Shown here one piece after another: positions 1 through 7,502 of a DNA stretch of 29,106 nt. The position numbers and the translations under genes were made by a program. Position 1 is the first letter of the stretch, and each line of letters opens with the position of its first letter. Under the pieces are notes generated by a model. That model saw only the letters and a program-made list of their open reading frames with translations, was not told the DNA's origin and did not search any database. The stretch lies in contig CAYPYX010000026.1 of the NCBI GenBank assembly GCA_964415065.1, positions 1 to 29,106 of the forward strand, written 5' to 3'. The DNA comes from VMCP01 sp964415065. Lineage in GTDB: Bacteria; Bacteroidota; Bacteroidia; NS11-12g; UBA955.

Positions 1-1101
1 GATTAATAAAACTCCAAAAAATGAAATTACGGCTAGAATCAGAAGTAAAGGAATGTAATAATGATTGTATATCACATCCCCCGAAATCAGAAAAAATGAT
101 ATTTGACATATTAAAAAAGCGAGTAACCCTATAAGAAAATGTCTGTTATGAATTCGCGGTGTACTTCTTACTAACCCCAAACCAATCGCAGTACATCCCA
201 AACCATAAATAAATACTTTCCGCAGAAGAGGTTCATCAGTCTCAAGGTTCTGAAATACACTGTTTATCGAATTGAAAAGTAACGAGAAATAATCTTTAGG
301 AATTTCCGTTTTCGAATAAAAAAACGCGAACTTTATGTAATTCACATAATCCATGAAAATGGAATTCCACAGCAAATAAAATAAAAAGAATAAAGGCAAT
401 AATAGCATTCCCAAGGAAAATGAAACCATTAATTTTCGCCGTAATTGATTCTTTGATAGAATAAATGCAACAATAATTGCAGCCATACTAATTACAAATG
501 GCTCTTTAATTAAAAAAGAAGCTCCTATGAATGTACCTGATAAGAACACTACTTTTATTCCCCCATTTGTTTGAGACAGCACTGAAAGCAAGGTTAAAAA
601 ACCAGAAATCATCAAATACATTCCGATTTCTTCTGTAAAACCACCATAAAAGAAATATTCCCATTGAAAAATAGTCAAATAAATTACAGAAAAACCTAGA
701 GGTAATAATAGGTATCGAATGGGGTGCCTCATTATTTTCATCACCACCCATGATAGCGACCCTAAAAATAAGAAAAAGAAAGATGCGTGCAGTATCGCTG
801 GATAATGCATGTTCCCTGATGTTACCCACTGAAAAAATAGATGGATAAAGAAAATTCCGGGTGCTTTATTGTCCCAAACTTCCGAATACAATAATTTCCC
901 GGCTTTCAAATCATGAGCGATCGCCATGAAACAGCCCACATCGCTTTCTTGGGGGATATTCCAAAAATAATGGACTAAGAAACCTGCGAATAATAAGGAT
1001 AATAGGAACGCAAACGTTATAAATACCCAATCCTTACTTAGCTTCTCTAAACAGAAATCCGTCAAGTAAGAAAGTTGAGTCTTTAAATATGAAAATTTCA
1101 T
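1..1101 (-). CDS. GT-C (GT39/ArnT-like) membrane glycosyltransferase, 3' end outside window
   Basis: Likely polyprenyl-phosphate-sugar-dependent glycosyltransferase of the inner membrane, acting on the periplasmic side. From the ATG at 1101 the frame stays open for 367 codons to the window edge, so the C-terminus is missing. A hydrophobic segment at residues 25-47 is followed by the loop features expected of GT39/PMT_2 proteins: ESDVG (52-56, an acidic site at the position of the catalytic Asp in GT-C enzymes), AGKLLY (67-72) and WDNKAPG (76-82). Several more membrane segments follow, and NHYYIPLLL lies near the edge. It starts 35 bases after the glmS stop on the same strand, so it is probably read from the metK-glmS direction. 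Acceptor and sugar cannot be told. An isoprenoid-lipid sugar transferase for lipid A, glycan or protein is possible. Confidence 0.75.
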   Translation of the reverse strand, partial: MKFSYLKTQLSYLTDFCLEKLSKDWVFITFAFLLSLLFAGFLVHYFWNIPQESDVGCFMAIAHDLKAGKLLYSEVWDNKAPGIFFIHLFFQWVTSGNMHYPAILHASFFFLFLGSLSWVVMKIMRHPIRYLLLPLGFSVIYLTIFQWEYFFYGGFTEEIGMYLMISGFLTLLSVLSQTNGGIKVVFLSGTFIGASFLIKEPFVISMAAIIVAFILSKNQLRRKLMVSFSLGMLLLPLFFLFYLLWNSIFMDYVNYIKFAFFYSKTEIPKDYFSLLFNSINSVFQNLETDEPLLRKVFIYGLGCTAIGLGLVRSTPRIHNRHFLIGLLAFLICQISFFLISGDVIYNHYYIPLLLILAVISFFGVLLI

Positions 1102-1136
1102 TCCCGCTTGTTTTAGCGGAATATACGAAAAAAGGC

Positions 1137-2978
1137 TTATTCCACCGTTACACTCTTCGCCAAATTACGAGGTTGATCTACATTACATCCACGCATTACG
1201 GCAATATGGTAACTCAATAATTGAAGCGGGATGGTGTTCACCAACGGACTCAACGCTTCAATGGTTTCAGGGACTTCAATAACGTGATCCACCAATTTAT
1301 CCAACTCGCGATTGCCCTCTGTTACCACAGCAATAACGCGCCCTTTTCTCGCTTTTACCTCTTGTATATTACTTACAACCTTCTCGTAGTGCTCGCTGTT
1401 TGTAGCAATAACAACAACGGGCATTTCCTCGTCGATCAAGGCAATCGGACCGTGTTTCATTTCGGCTGCTGGATAACCTTCAGCATGAATGTAACTGATT
1501 TCCTTCAATTTCAGAGCTCCTTCTAACGCAACTGGGAAGTTGTAACCACGTCCCAAATACAAGAAATTACGTACATCCTTATACTTTTCAGCCAATTTTA
1601 CGATTTGATCGTTCAATTCCAATGCTTTTTCAATCTTCGCAGGAATGATTTCCAATTCGCTCATTACTTCCGAAATAGCTTTTACCGACATGGTTTTGCG
1701 AATTTTTGCCATTCCCAATGCCAACAAGGCCAACACCGTAACTTGAGCCGTAAATGCCTTGGTACTCGCCACACCGATTTCAGGACCAGCATGGGTGTAA
1801 GCGCCAGCATCACTCATACGAGGAATGCTGCTTCCTACTACATTACACACACCGAAAACACTAGCGCTCTTGCGCTTAGCTAAATCCATTGCAGCCAACG
1901 TATCTGCGGTTTCTCCACTTTGAGATATAGCAACCACTAAATCGTCGGAAAACAATACTGGGTTTCTGTAACGAAACTCAGAAGCATATTCAACTTCTAC
2001 AGGCAAACGAGCAAAATCCTCAAACAAGTATTCTGCAACCAATCCTGCATGCCAACTGGTTCCACATCCAATTAAAATCAAACGCTTCATTTCCGCCAAT
2101 TTGTCTTGGTATTCTTCCAAGCTTCTCATGTGGAATTCACCTGTTGTAGCGTCAAATCGTCCACGGAAACTATCAAAAATAGATCTAGGCTGCTCGTAGA
2201 TTTCCTTCAACATAAAGTGAGGATATCCGCCTTTTTCCAATTGTTCCAAATTCAATTCCAATTCTTGAACATAAGGCACCTGAATTACATTGTCGATGTT
2301 CTTAATGATCATTTCTTGGTTTTCCACGATAGCAATCTCACCATCATTCATATACACAACCTTGTTTGTATATTCCACGATTGGTGTTGCGTCGGATGCG
2401 AAGAAATATTCCCCTCTTTCTTTTCCAATTCCTACTACTAAAGGACTACCCTTACGAGCTGCAATCAAATGCTCCGGATGATTTTTACTCAAAATAACGA
2501 TAGCGTAGGCTCCCACCACTTGTTTCAAGGAAGCGCGAACAGCATCCGCCAACGATAAATTAGCATTCTGCATTACGTCTTCAATCAAGTGAACCAAAAC
2601 TTCGGTATCGGTGTCAGAATGAAACACATGACCACGTTGAATCATTCCCTCTTTCAAGGTTGCATAATTCTCGATGATACCATTGTGAATAATAGCCAAA
2701 TCACCACTGTCTGAAAAGTGAGGATGTGAATTGCGATCATTGGGTTCGCCGTGAGTTGCCCAACGCGTATGACCCATTCCGATTGAACCAGAAACGTCTT
2801 TTCCGTTCGCCTCATTTTCTAAATCAGCTACCTTTCCCTTCTTCTTGTAAACACGCATATTATCGCTCAATAGCGCCACTCCGGCACTGTCGTATCCGCG
2901 ATATTCTAAGCGTTTTAAACCTTTAACAACAATTGGGTAAGCCTCTTTTTTACCAATGTAAGCAACAATTCCACACAT
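1137..2978 (-). CDS. glmS: Glutamine-fructose-6-phosphate aminotransferase (isomerizing)
   Basis: Makes glucosamine-6-phosphate from fructose-6-phosphate and glutamine, the first step toward UDP-GlcNAc for peptidoglycan and LPS; cytoplasmic. 613 residues, the usual length. The start is fixed by Cys2 (MCGIVAYIG), which becomes the N-terminal nucleophile of the glutaminase domain. The upstream in-frame ATG at 3092 would bury it and overlap metK. The glutaminase half has TRWATHG (71-77) and HNGIIENY (98-105). The linker GYPHFMLKEIYEQP (251-264) joins two SIS sugar-isomerase domains (IGCGTSWHAG near 303, SQSGETADT near 352), and the protein ends in the typical KSVTVE. It lies 85 bases after metK on the same strand. 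The leader between them carries two runs of C on the coding strand. No glmS ribozyme was seen. Confidence 0.97.
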   Translation of the reverse strand: MCGIVAYIGKKEAYPIVVKGLKRLEYRGYDSAGVALLSDNMRVYKKKGKVADLENEANGKDVSGSIGMGHTRWATHGEPNDRNSHPHFSDSGDLAIIHNGIIENYATLKEGMIQRGHVFHSDTDTEVLVHLIEDVMQNANLSLADAVRASLKQVVGAYAIVILSKNHPEHLIAARKGSPLVVGIGKERGEYFFASDATPIVEYTNKVVYMNDGEIAIVENQEMIIKNIDNVIQVPYVQELELNLEQLEKGGYPHFMLKEIYEQPRSIFDSFRGRFDATTGEFHMRSLEEYQDKLAEMKRLILIGCGTSWHAGLVAEYLFEDFARLPVEVEYASEFRYRNPVLFSDDLVVAISQSGETADTLAAMDLAKRKSASVFGVCNVVGSSIPRMSDAGAYTHAGPEIGVASTKAFTAQVTVLALLALGMAKIRKTMSVKAISEVMSELEIIPAKIEKALELNDQIVKLAEKYKDVRNFLYLGRGYNFPVALEGALKLKEISYIHAEGYPAAEMKHGPIALIDEEMPVVVIATNSEHYEKVVSNIQEVKARKGRVIAVVTEGNRELDKLVDHVIEVPETIEALSPLVNTIPLQLLSYHIAVMRGCNVDQPRNLAKSVTVE

Positions 2979-2990
2979 ATTTTTACAGTA

Positions 2991-3028
2991 TTTTTTGGGG
3001 GGGTTGGGGGGATGATTTTTCGGGGGAT
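2991..3028. repeat. Poly-G tracts in the glmS leader
   Basis: On the plus strand a T6 run is followed by G7 (2997-3003), TT and G6 (3006-3011), then a separate G5 at 3022-3026. On the glmS coding strand these are C tracts ending about 13 bases before the start codon. Homopolymers of this length can slip. The same T6G7 word recurs at 23639-23651. A regulatory role is inference only. Confidence 0.5.
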
Positions 3029-3063
3029 ATTCTAAATTTTCTGAACCAATATAAATCCGTTTA

Positions 3064-4359
3064 TTAAATTCCAAATGCAGCTTTAACCGCATTTACAGCA
3101 TTTAATTCTTCCCAAGGGAATAACTTAACAGAAACGGATAACTCATTCTTTTTGCCTTTATTGTATACCTTGGTTACGGTTTCACAGGTTCTTCCCATGT
3201 GGCCATAAGCTGCAGTTTCTAAATAAATAGGACTTCTTAAATTGAAACGTTGTTCAATGAAATACGGACGAAGATCAAATTCAGGCATTTTTAAAATGCG
3301 ATCTGCGATCTCACCATCCGTCATTTGAACTTTAGCAGTTCCATAGGTATCGATAAACAAACCTACTGGACGAGCAACACCGATGGCGTATGAAACTTGC
3401 ACCAAAGCACGCTCACACAATCCAGCAGCAACCATATTTTTTGCAATATGACGAGTAGCATAAGCCGCACTGCGATCTACTTTTGAAGGATCTTTTCCAG
3501 AAAATGCGCCTCCACCATGTGCACCACGTCCACCATATGTATCAACAATAATTTTACGACCGGTCAAACCAGTATCCCCGTGAGGACCACCAATTACGAA
3601 TTTACCGGTTGGATTAATATGGTATTTAATTTCAGTGTTAAACAATCCTCTTAAACTCTCATCAACACGAGAAATCACACGAGGCATTAACAAATTTTTC
3701 AAGTCCGCTTCAATTTTTGCCAACATAGCATCATCTGCCTTTTGTTGAGCTTCGGGGGATGCGTTTTCTGGCTTGATAAAATCATCGTGCTGAGTAGAAA
3801 CTACAATCGTGTCAATTCTCAACGCCTTATGATCATCAGAATATTCTAAAGTTACTTGGCTTTTAGCATCAGGACGTAAATATGGAATTTCAGTTCCCTC
3901 TCTACGCATAGCAGCCAATTCCTGCAAAATCAAATGAGATAACATCAGGGGCAATGGCATGAAACTTTCCGTTTCGTTGGTTGCATAACCGAACATCATT
4001 CCTTGGTCGCCAGCTCCTTGCTCCTCTGGATTTTTGCGCTCTACTCCTTGATTGATATCGGCACTTTGTTCGTGAATAGCCGATAAAATACCACAGCTAT
4101 TAGCATCGAACATGTATTCGCTTTTTGTGTAGCCAATCTTTGCAATTACCTCGCGAGCAATCGATTGTACATCCAAATACGCTTCAGATTTTACCTCACC
4201 GGCCAAAACTACTTGCCCAGTAGTTACCAATGTTTCACAAGCCACTTTGCTGTTGGGATCGTAAGCCAAGAAATGATCAATAAGTGCATCAGATATTTGA
4301 TCCGCTACCTTGTCAGGATGTCCCTCAGATACACTCTCAGAAGTAAAGAAATATGCCAT
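3064..4359 (-). CDS. metK: S-adenosylmethionine synthetase
   Basis: Forms S-adenosylmethionine from methionine and ATP in the cytoplasm. 431 residues, somewhat longer than the E. coli enzyme. Family signatures are all present: GHPDK at 13-17, GAGDQGMMFGYA at 115-126 and GGGAFSGKDPSKVDRS at 282-297, the last being the glycine-rich phosphate-binding loop. It is transcribed divergently from ffh. A TAnnTTTG box at 4398-4405 gives it a leader of roughly 30 bases, too short for a SAM riboswitch. glmS follows 85 bases downstream with no terminator that I can see, so co-transcription is plausible. Confidence 0.97.
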   Translation of the reverse strand: MAYFFTSESVSEGHPDKVADQISDALIDHFLAYDPNSKVACETLVTTGQVVLAGEVKSEAYLDVQSIAREVIAKIGYTKSEYMFDANSCGILSAIHEQSADINQGVERKNPEEQGAGDQGMMFGYATNETESFMPLPLMLSHLILQELAAMRREGTEIPYLRPDAKSQVTLEYSDDHKALRIDTIVVSTQHDDFIKPENASPEAQQKADDAMLAKIEADLKNLLMPRVISRVDESLRGLFNTEIKYHINPTGKFVIGGPHGDTGLTGRKIIVDTYGGRGAHGGGAFSGKDPSKVDRSAAYATRHIAKNMVAAGLCERALVQVSYAIGVARPVGLFIDTYGTAKVQMTDGEIADRILKMPEFDLRPYFIEQRFNLRSPIYLETAAYGHMGRTCETVTKVYNKGKKNELSVSVKLFPWEELNAVNAVKAAFGI

Positions 4360-4397
4360 TGTTTATAATACTTTTTTCAGTTGTTTTAAATAATTTT

Positions 4398-4405
4398 CAA
4401 ATATA
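4398..4405 (-). promoter_or_regulatory. metK promoter -7 box (TATATTTG)
   Basis: Reads TATATTTG on the minus strand, an exact fit to the Bacteroidota -7 consensus TAnnTTTG, about 38 bases before the metK ATG. No clean TTTG -33 box stands at the expected 19-21 base spacing. Confidence 0.55.
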
Positions 4406-4488
4406 CAGCAGTTTGCAACATATTTTCTGAACAAATCATGATGCTTTTGATAAAATGAGCATTTTAATTTACCAAATTGAACTTTATG

Positions 4489-4496
4489 TATCTTTG
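4489..4496 (+). promoter_or_regulatory. ffh promoter -7 box (TATCTTTG), leaderless arrangement
   Basis: TATCTTTG matches TAnnTTTG exactly and ends only 5 bases before the ffh ATG. Transcription should start at or within a couple of bases of the start codon. The -33 region is only T-rich (near 4462-4470), not a clear TTTG. Confidence 0.6.
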
Positions 4497-4501
4497 TAGC
4501 T

Positions 4502-5815
4502 ATGTTCGATAGTCTTCAGAGTAGATTAGAAAAAGCCTTCAAGACCCTAAAGGGCCAAAATAAAATTTCCGATATCAACGTTGCCGATACCGTAAAAGAA
4601 ATTAGACGAGCATTAATCGCTGCCGATGTTAACTTTAAAGTTGCCAAGCAATTTACTGATGACATCCTCGAAAAAGCAAAAGGCGCCAATGTAATCGCTT
4701 CCGTTTCTCCGGGCCAAATGTTAACCAAGATTGTCAACGATGAATTGGTTCAGCTATTGGGTGGACAAACCTCTGAGCTTCAAATTAAAGGTTCACCCGC
4801 CATCATCTTGATTGCAGGTTTACAAGGTTCTGGTAAAACTACCTTCACCGGTAAATTATCACGCTACTTAAAATCTCAAGGTAAAAATCCTATGGTGGTA
4901 GCTGGCGACGTATACCGTCCTGCTGCTCGTGAACAGCTCCGTGTTTTGGCAGAGCAAACACAAGTGGGTTACTACACTGAAAACGAAAATAATGACCCTG
5001 TAAAAATTGCAGAAAATGCTATAAAACACGCTAAAGTACACAATTTTAACGTCGTAATTGTCGATACTGCAGGTCGTATAGCCATCGACGAACAGATGAT
5101 GAAGGAAATTGCTGCTCTTAAAAAAGCACTGAATCCCGTTGAAACCCTGTTTGTAGTAGATTCTATGACCGGTCAAGACGCTGTAAATACAGCCAAAGCA
5201 TTTAACGATGTGCTTGATTTTACGGGGGTAGTTTTAACGAAATTGGACGGTGATACCCGAGGTGGAGCCGCGCTCTCGATTAAATCCATCGTTAATAAAC
5301 CCATTAAATTTGCTTCCAATGGCGAGAAAATGGATGCACTCGATGTGTTCCATCCCGATCGTATGGCAGGCCGTATTTTAGGTATGGGGGACGTTGTTTC
5401 GCTGGTTGAACGTGCACAATCCGCTATCGACGAAGAAGAAGCTCAAAAATTGGCAAAGAAAATTGCCAAAAATAAATTTGACTTTGAAGATTTCCTTGCT
5501 CAACTTCAACAAATCAAGAAAATGGGAAACATGAAAGATTTGTTGGGAATGTTACCCGGCGTAGGAAGCAAAATCAAAGATTTGGATATCGATGATAATG
5601 CGTTCAAAGGAATTGAAGCTTTGATTCAGGCCATGACTCCTGAAGAACGAACAAAACCTGAAATCCTGAATAATAGCCGTAAACAACGCATTGTTCGCGG
5701 TTCAGGTAGAAGCATTCAAGAATTGAATAAATTACTTACACAGTTCAATCAAATGCGTCAAATGATGAAAATGATGAACAATAACAAAGGTCGTTTCCCT
5801 GGAATGATGCGCTAA
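4502..5815 (+). CDS. ffh: Signal recognition particle GTPase Ffh
   Basis: Protein subunit of the signal recognition particle. It binds 4.5S RNA and signal sequences of nascent membrane proteins and docks with FtsY. 437 residues in the NG-M order: four-helix N domain (1-95), G domain with P-loop GLQGSGKTT (106-114), DTAGR (188-192) and TKLDGDTRGG (246-255), then the methionine-rich M domain (about 300-437) ending in MRQMMKMMNNNKGRFPGMMR. The start MFDSLQSRLEKAF matches the family N-terminus, so the very short leader predicted by the promoter box is not caused by a misplaced start. pdxH follows 18 bases downstream. Confidence 0.97.
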   Translation: MFDSLQSRLEKAFKTLKGQNKISDINVADTVKEIRRALIAADVNFKVAKQFTDDILEKAKGANVIASVSPGQMLTKIVNDELVQLLGGQTSELQIKGSPAIILIAGLQGSGKTTFTGKLSRYLKSQGKNPMVVAGDVYRPAAREQLRVLAEQTQVGYYTENENNDPVKIAENAIKHAKVHNFNVVIVDTAGRIAIDEQMMKEIAALKKALNPVETLFVVDSMTGQDAVNTAKAFNDVLDFTGVVLTKLDGDTRGGAALSIKSIVNKPIKFASNGEKMDALDVFHPDRMAGRILGMGDVVSLVERAQSAIDEEEAQKLAKKIAKNKFDFEDFLAQLQQIKKMGNMKDLLGMLPGVGSKIKDLDIDDNAFKGIEALIQAMTPEERTKPEILNNSRKQRIVRGSGRSIQELNKLLTQFNQMRQMMKMMNNNKGRFPGMMR

Positions 5816-5833
5816 TTTTCTATTAAATCCCTC

Positions 5834-6469
5834 ATGAAAAACAAATTAGCCGATATCCGTAAAGTGTATATGAAAGGCAGTATCAACGTTTCTGAATTGC
5901 CTGAAAATCCTTTTGAAGAATTTAAGAAATGGATGGAACAAGCCATTGAAGCAGAAGCGGAAGAACCCACTGCTTTTGTACTTTCAACGTTAGGAGAAGA
6001 TCAATTTCCCTCCTCCAGAGTGGTTCTTTTGAAAGAATTTAATGAAGAAGGCTTTGTGTTTTTTACCAATTACCACAGCCGTAAAGGTCGCGAATTAACG
6101 CAGCATCCCAAAGTGAGTATGAATTTCTTTTGGACAGAATTGGAACGTCAAGTTCGAGTTCTGGGAATTGCTGAACGCATATCCCCAGAAGAAAGTGATA
6201 CCTATTTTTACTCCCGTCCCATTGAATCTCAAGCAGGAGCCGTAGTAAGTGCCCAAAGCCAAACCATTGATCCAGATTTAAATCTTGCGGAGGAAGTTCA
6301 AAAACTGCTTCAATCGGGAAATAAAATTTTACGTCCAGAACATTGGGGCGGAATTCGAATTCGTCCTAGTTATTTTGAGTTCTGGCAAGGTCGTCCTTCA
6401 CGAATTCACGACCGCGCTGTATACGAAAAAACGGAGCAAGGTTGGGCAAAATGCCGCCTAGCTCCGTAG
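5834..6469 (+). CDS. pdxH: Pyridoxamine/pyridoxine 5'-phosphate oxidase
   Basis: FMN-dependent oxidase making pyridoxal 5'-phosphate from PNP or PMP; cytoplasmic. 211 residues, normal length. The C-terminal family signature FEFWQGRPSRIHDR is intact. Upstream, SSRVVLLKEF and FFTNYHSRKGRE are the usual FMN- and substrate-contact regions, and SRPIESQ is conserved. It is 18 bases after ffh and probably co-transcribed, an arrangement without an obvious functional link. Its stop lies 3 bases from the convergent fabI stop. Confidence 0.96.
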   Translation: MKNKLADIRKVYMKGSINVSELPENPFEEFKKWMEQAIEAEAEEPTAFVLSTLGEDQFPSSRVVLLKEFNEEGFVFFTNYHSRKGRELTQHPKVSMNFFWTELERQVRVLGIAERISPEESDTYFYSRPIESQAGAVVSAQSQTIDPDLNLAEEVQKLLQSGNKILRPEHWGGIRIRPSYFEFWQGRPSRIHDRAVYEKTEQGWAKCRLAP

Positions 6470-6472
6470 TTA

Positions 6473-7300
6473 TTATTCCGCAGCTGGATCTCTAAAGCTA
6501 TCCATCAAATCCGTAGAAATACCGGTGTAGCTGAATCCTCCATCGTGGAACAAATTCTGCATGGTAACCATACGGGTGTAATCTGAGAACAAAGAAACGC
6601 AATATTCTGCACACGATTCAGCAGAGGCATTTCCCAATGGACTCATTTTATCCGCATAGTTGTAGAAAGCATCAAATCCACCCACTCCGCTGCCTGCAGT
6701 AGTTTTAGTTGGACTCTGTGAAATAGTATTTACACGTACTTTTTTATTCTTACCAAAATGATAACCAAAGCTACGAGCAAAGCTTTCTAACAATGACTTT
6801 GCATCAGCCATTTCGCCGTAATCCGGGAACGTTCTCTGTGCAGCAATGTAAGTTAATCCCACAATACTACCCCACTCTTTCATAGCATCTTTCTTCCACA
6901 ATGTTTGCATCAAACGGTGAAACGACATAGCAGAAATGTCCATAGTTTGGTGCATGTATTCGTAGTTTGCTTCGGGATAAGGAATCTTTTTACGCACATT
7001 CAAACTCATACCTACACTGTGCAACACGAAGTCTAACTGACCGTTAAAATGTGAAGTTGCACCGTCAACTAGGGTTTCTAAATCTTCCATTTTCGTAACA
7101 TCGGCGTAAATCAATGGAGCATTTAATTTCTTTGCTAACTCATCAGTTTGACCAACACGAGCTGCTACTGGCGCGTTAGTAAGTATAATTTCTGCACCTT
7201 CAGCATGACAAAGTTCAGCGACTTTCCACGCGATTGACGCTTCGTTAAGAGCACCGAAAATGATGCCTTTTTTTCCTTTTAAAATTTGACTATGACTCAT
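6473..7300 (-). CDS. fabI: Enoyl-[acyl-carrier-protein] reductase (NADH), FabI type
   Basis: Final reduction of each fatty-acid elongation cycle (trans-2-enoyl-ACP to acyl-ACP). 275 residues, Rossmann short-chain dehydrogenase fold with the atypical nucleotide loop FGALNEASIAWKVAE (15-29). Catalytic residues Y151, Y161 and K168 (LTYIAAQRTFPDYGEMADAK) sit at the same spacing as Tyr146, Tyr156 and Lys163 of E. coli FabI. SQSPTKTTAGSGVGGF is the substrate-loop region. It has its own promoter box at 7323-7330, with a perfect palindrome just upstream that could be an operator. It converges on pdxH with a 3-base gap. Confidence 0.95.
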   Translation of the reverse strand: MSHSQILKGKKGIIFGALNEASIAWKVAELCHAEGAEIILTNAPVAARVGQTDELAKKLNAPLIYADVTKMEDLETLVDGATSHFNGQLDFVLHSVGMSLNVRKKIPYPEANYEYMHQTMDISAMSFHRLMQTLWKKDAMKEWGSIVGLTYIAAQRTFPDYGEMADAKSLLESFARSFGYHFGKNKKVRVNTISQSPTKTTAGSGVGGFDAFYNYADKMSPLGNASAESCAEYCVSLFSDYTRMVTMQNLFHDGGFSYTGISTDLMDSFRDPAAE

Positions 7301-7322
7301 GAATTTTAATCATTTGTGTCAG

Positions 7323-7330
7323 CAAAATTA
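7323..7330 (-). promoter_or_regulatory. fabI promoter -7 box (TAATTTTG)
   Basis: TAATTTTG on the minus strand fits TAnnTTTG and lies 22 bases before the fabI start. A weak TTTA stands about 21 bases further upstream as a possible -33 element. Confidence 0.55.
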
Positions 7331-7359
7331 ACTATTTAAATGAGTGGTAGGTAAATTAT

Positions 7360-7387
7360 TGTTCTAAAAATTGGATTTTTTAGAACA
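7360..7387. promoter_or_regulatory. Perfect 11-bp palindrome upstream of fabI (possible operator)
   Basis: TGTTCTAAAAA at 7360-7370 is followed by a 6-base spacer and its exact reverse complement at 7377-7387. It lies about 30 bases upstream of the fabI -7 box in the divergent region, where a terminator is not expected. Operator function is inferred from position and symmetry only. Confidence 0.4.
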
Positions 7388-7502
7388 TTCTATTTAATTT
7401 ACGACGTTGATTAAAAGTAACACAACTTATTCAGAATAAAATACATACTTCTTAAAAACAACCCTACATCGAATCAAAACAACAAACGATAATTTAATAA
7501 AT

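Noticed and set aside
506..829. 107-codon minus-strand frame
   Set aside because: It lies in another frame of the GT-C glycosyltransferase gene, whose own frame is open from 1101 to the edge and shows clear family motifs.
1103..1119. Small hairpin between the glmS stop and the glycosyltransferase start as a terminator
   Set aside because: Only a 5-bp stem with no U tract on the minus strand, and the next gene starts right after it.
2979..3092. 38-residue N-terminal extension of GlmS
   Set aside because: It would overlap metK, is rich in Pro/Lys from the poly-G leader, and would bury the catalytic Cys2.
4360..4501. SAM riboswitch before metK
   Set aside because: The predicted leader is only about 30 bases and shows no SAM-riboswitch-like stems.
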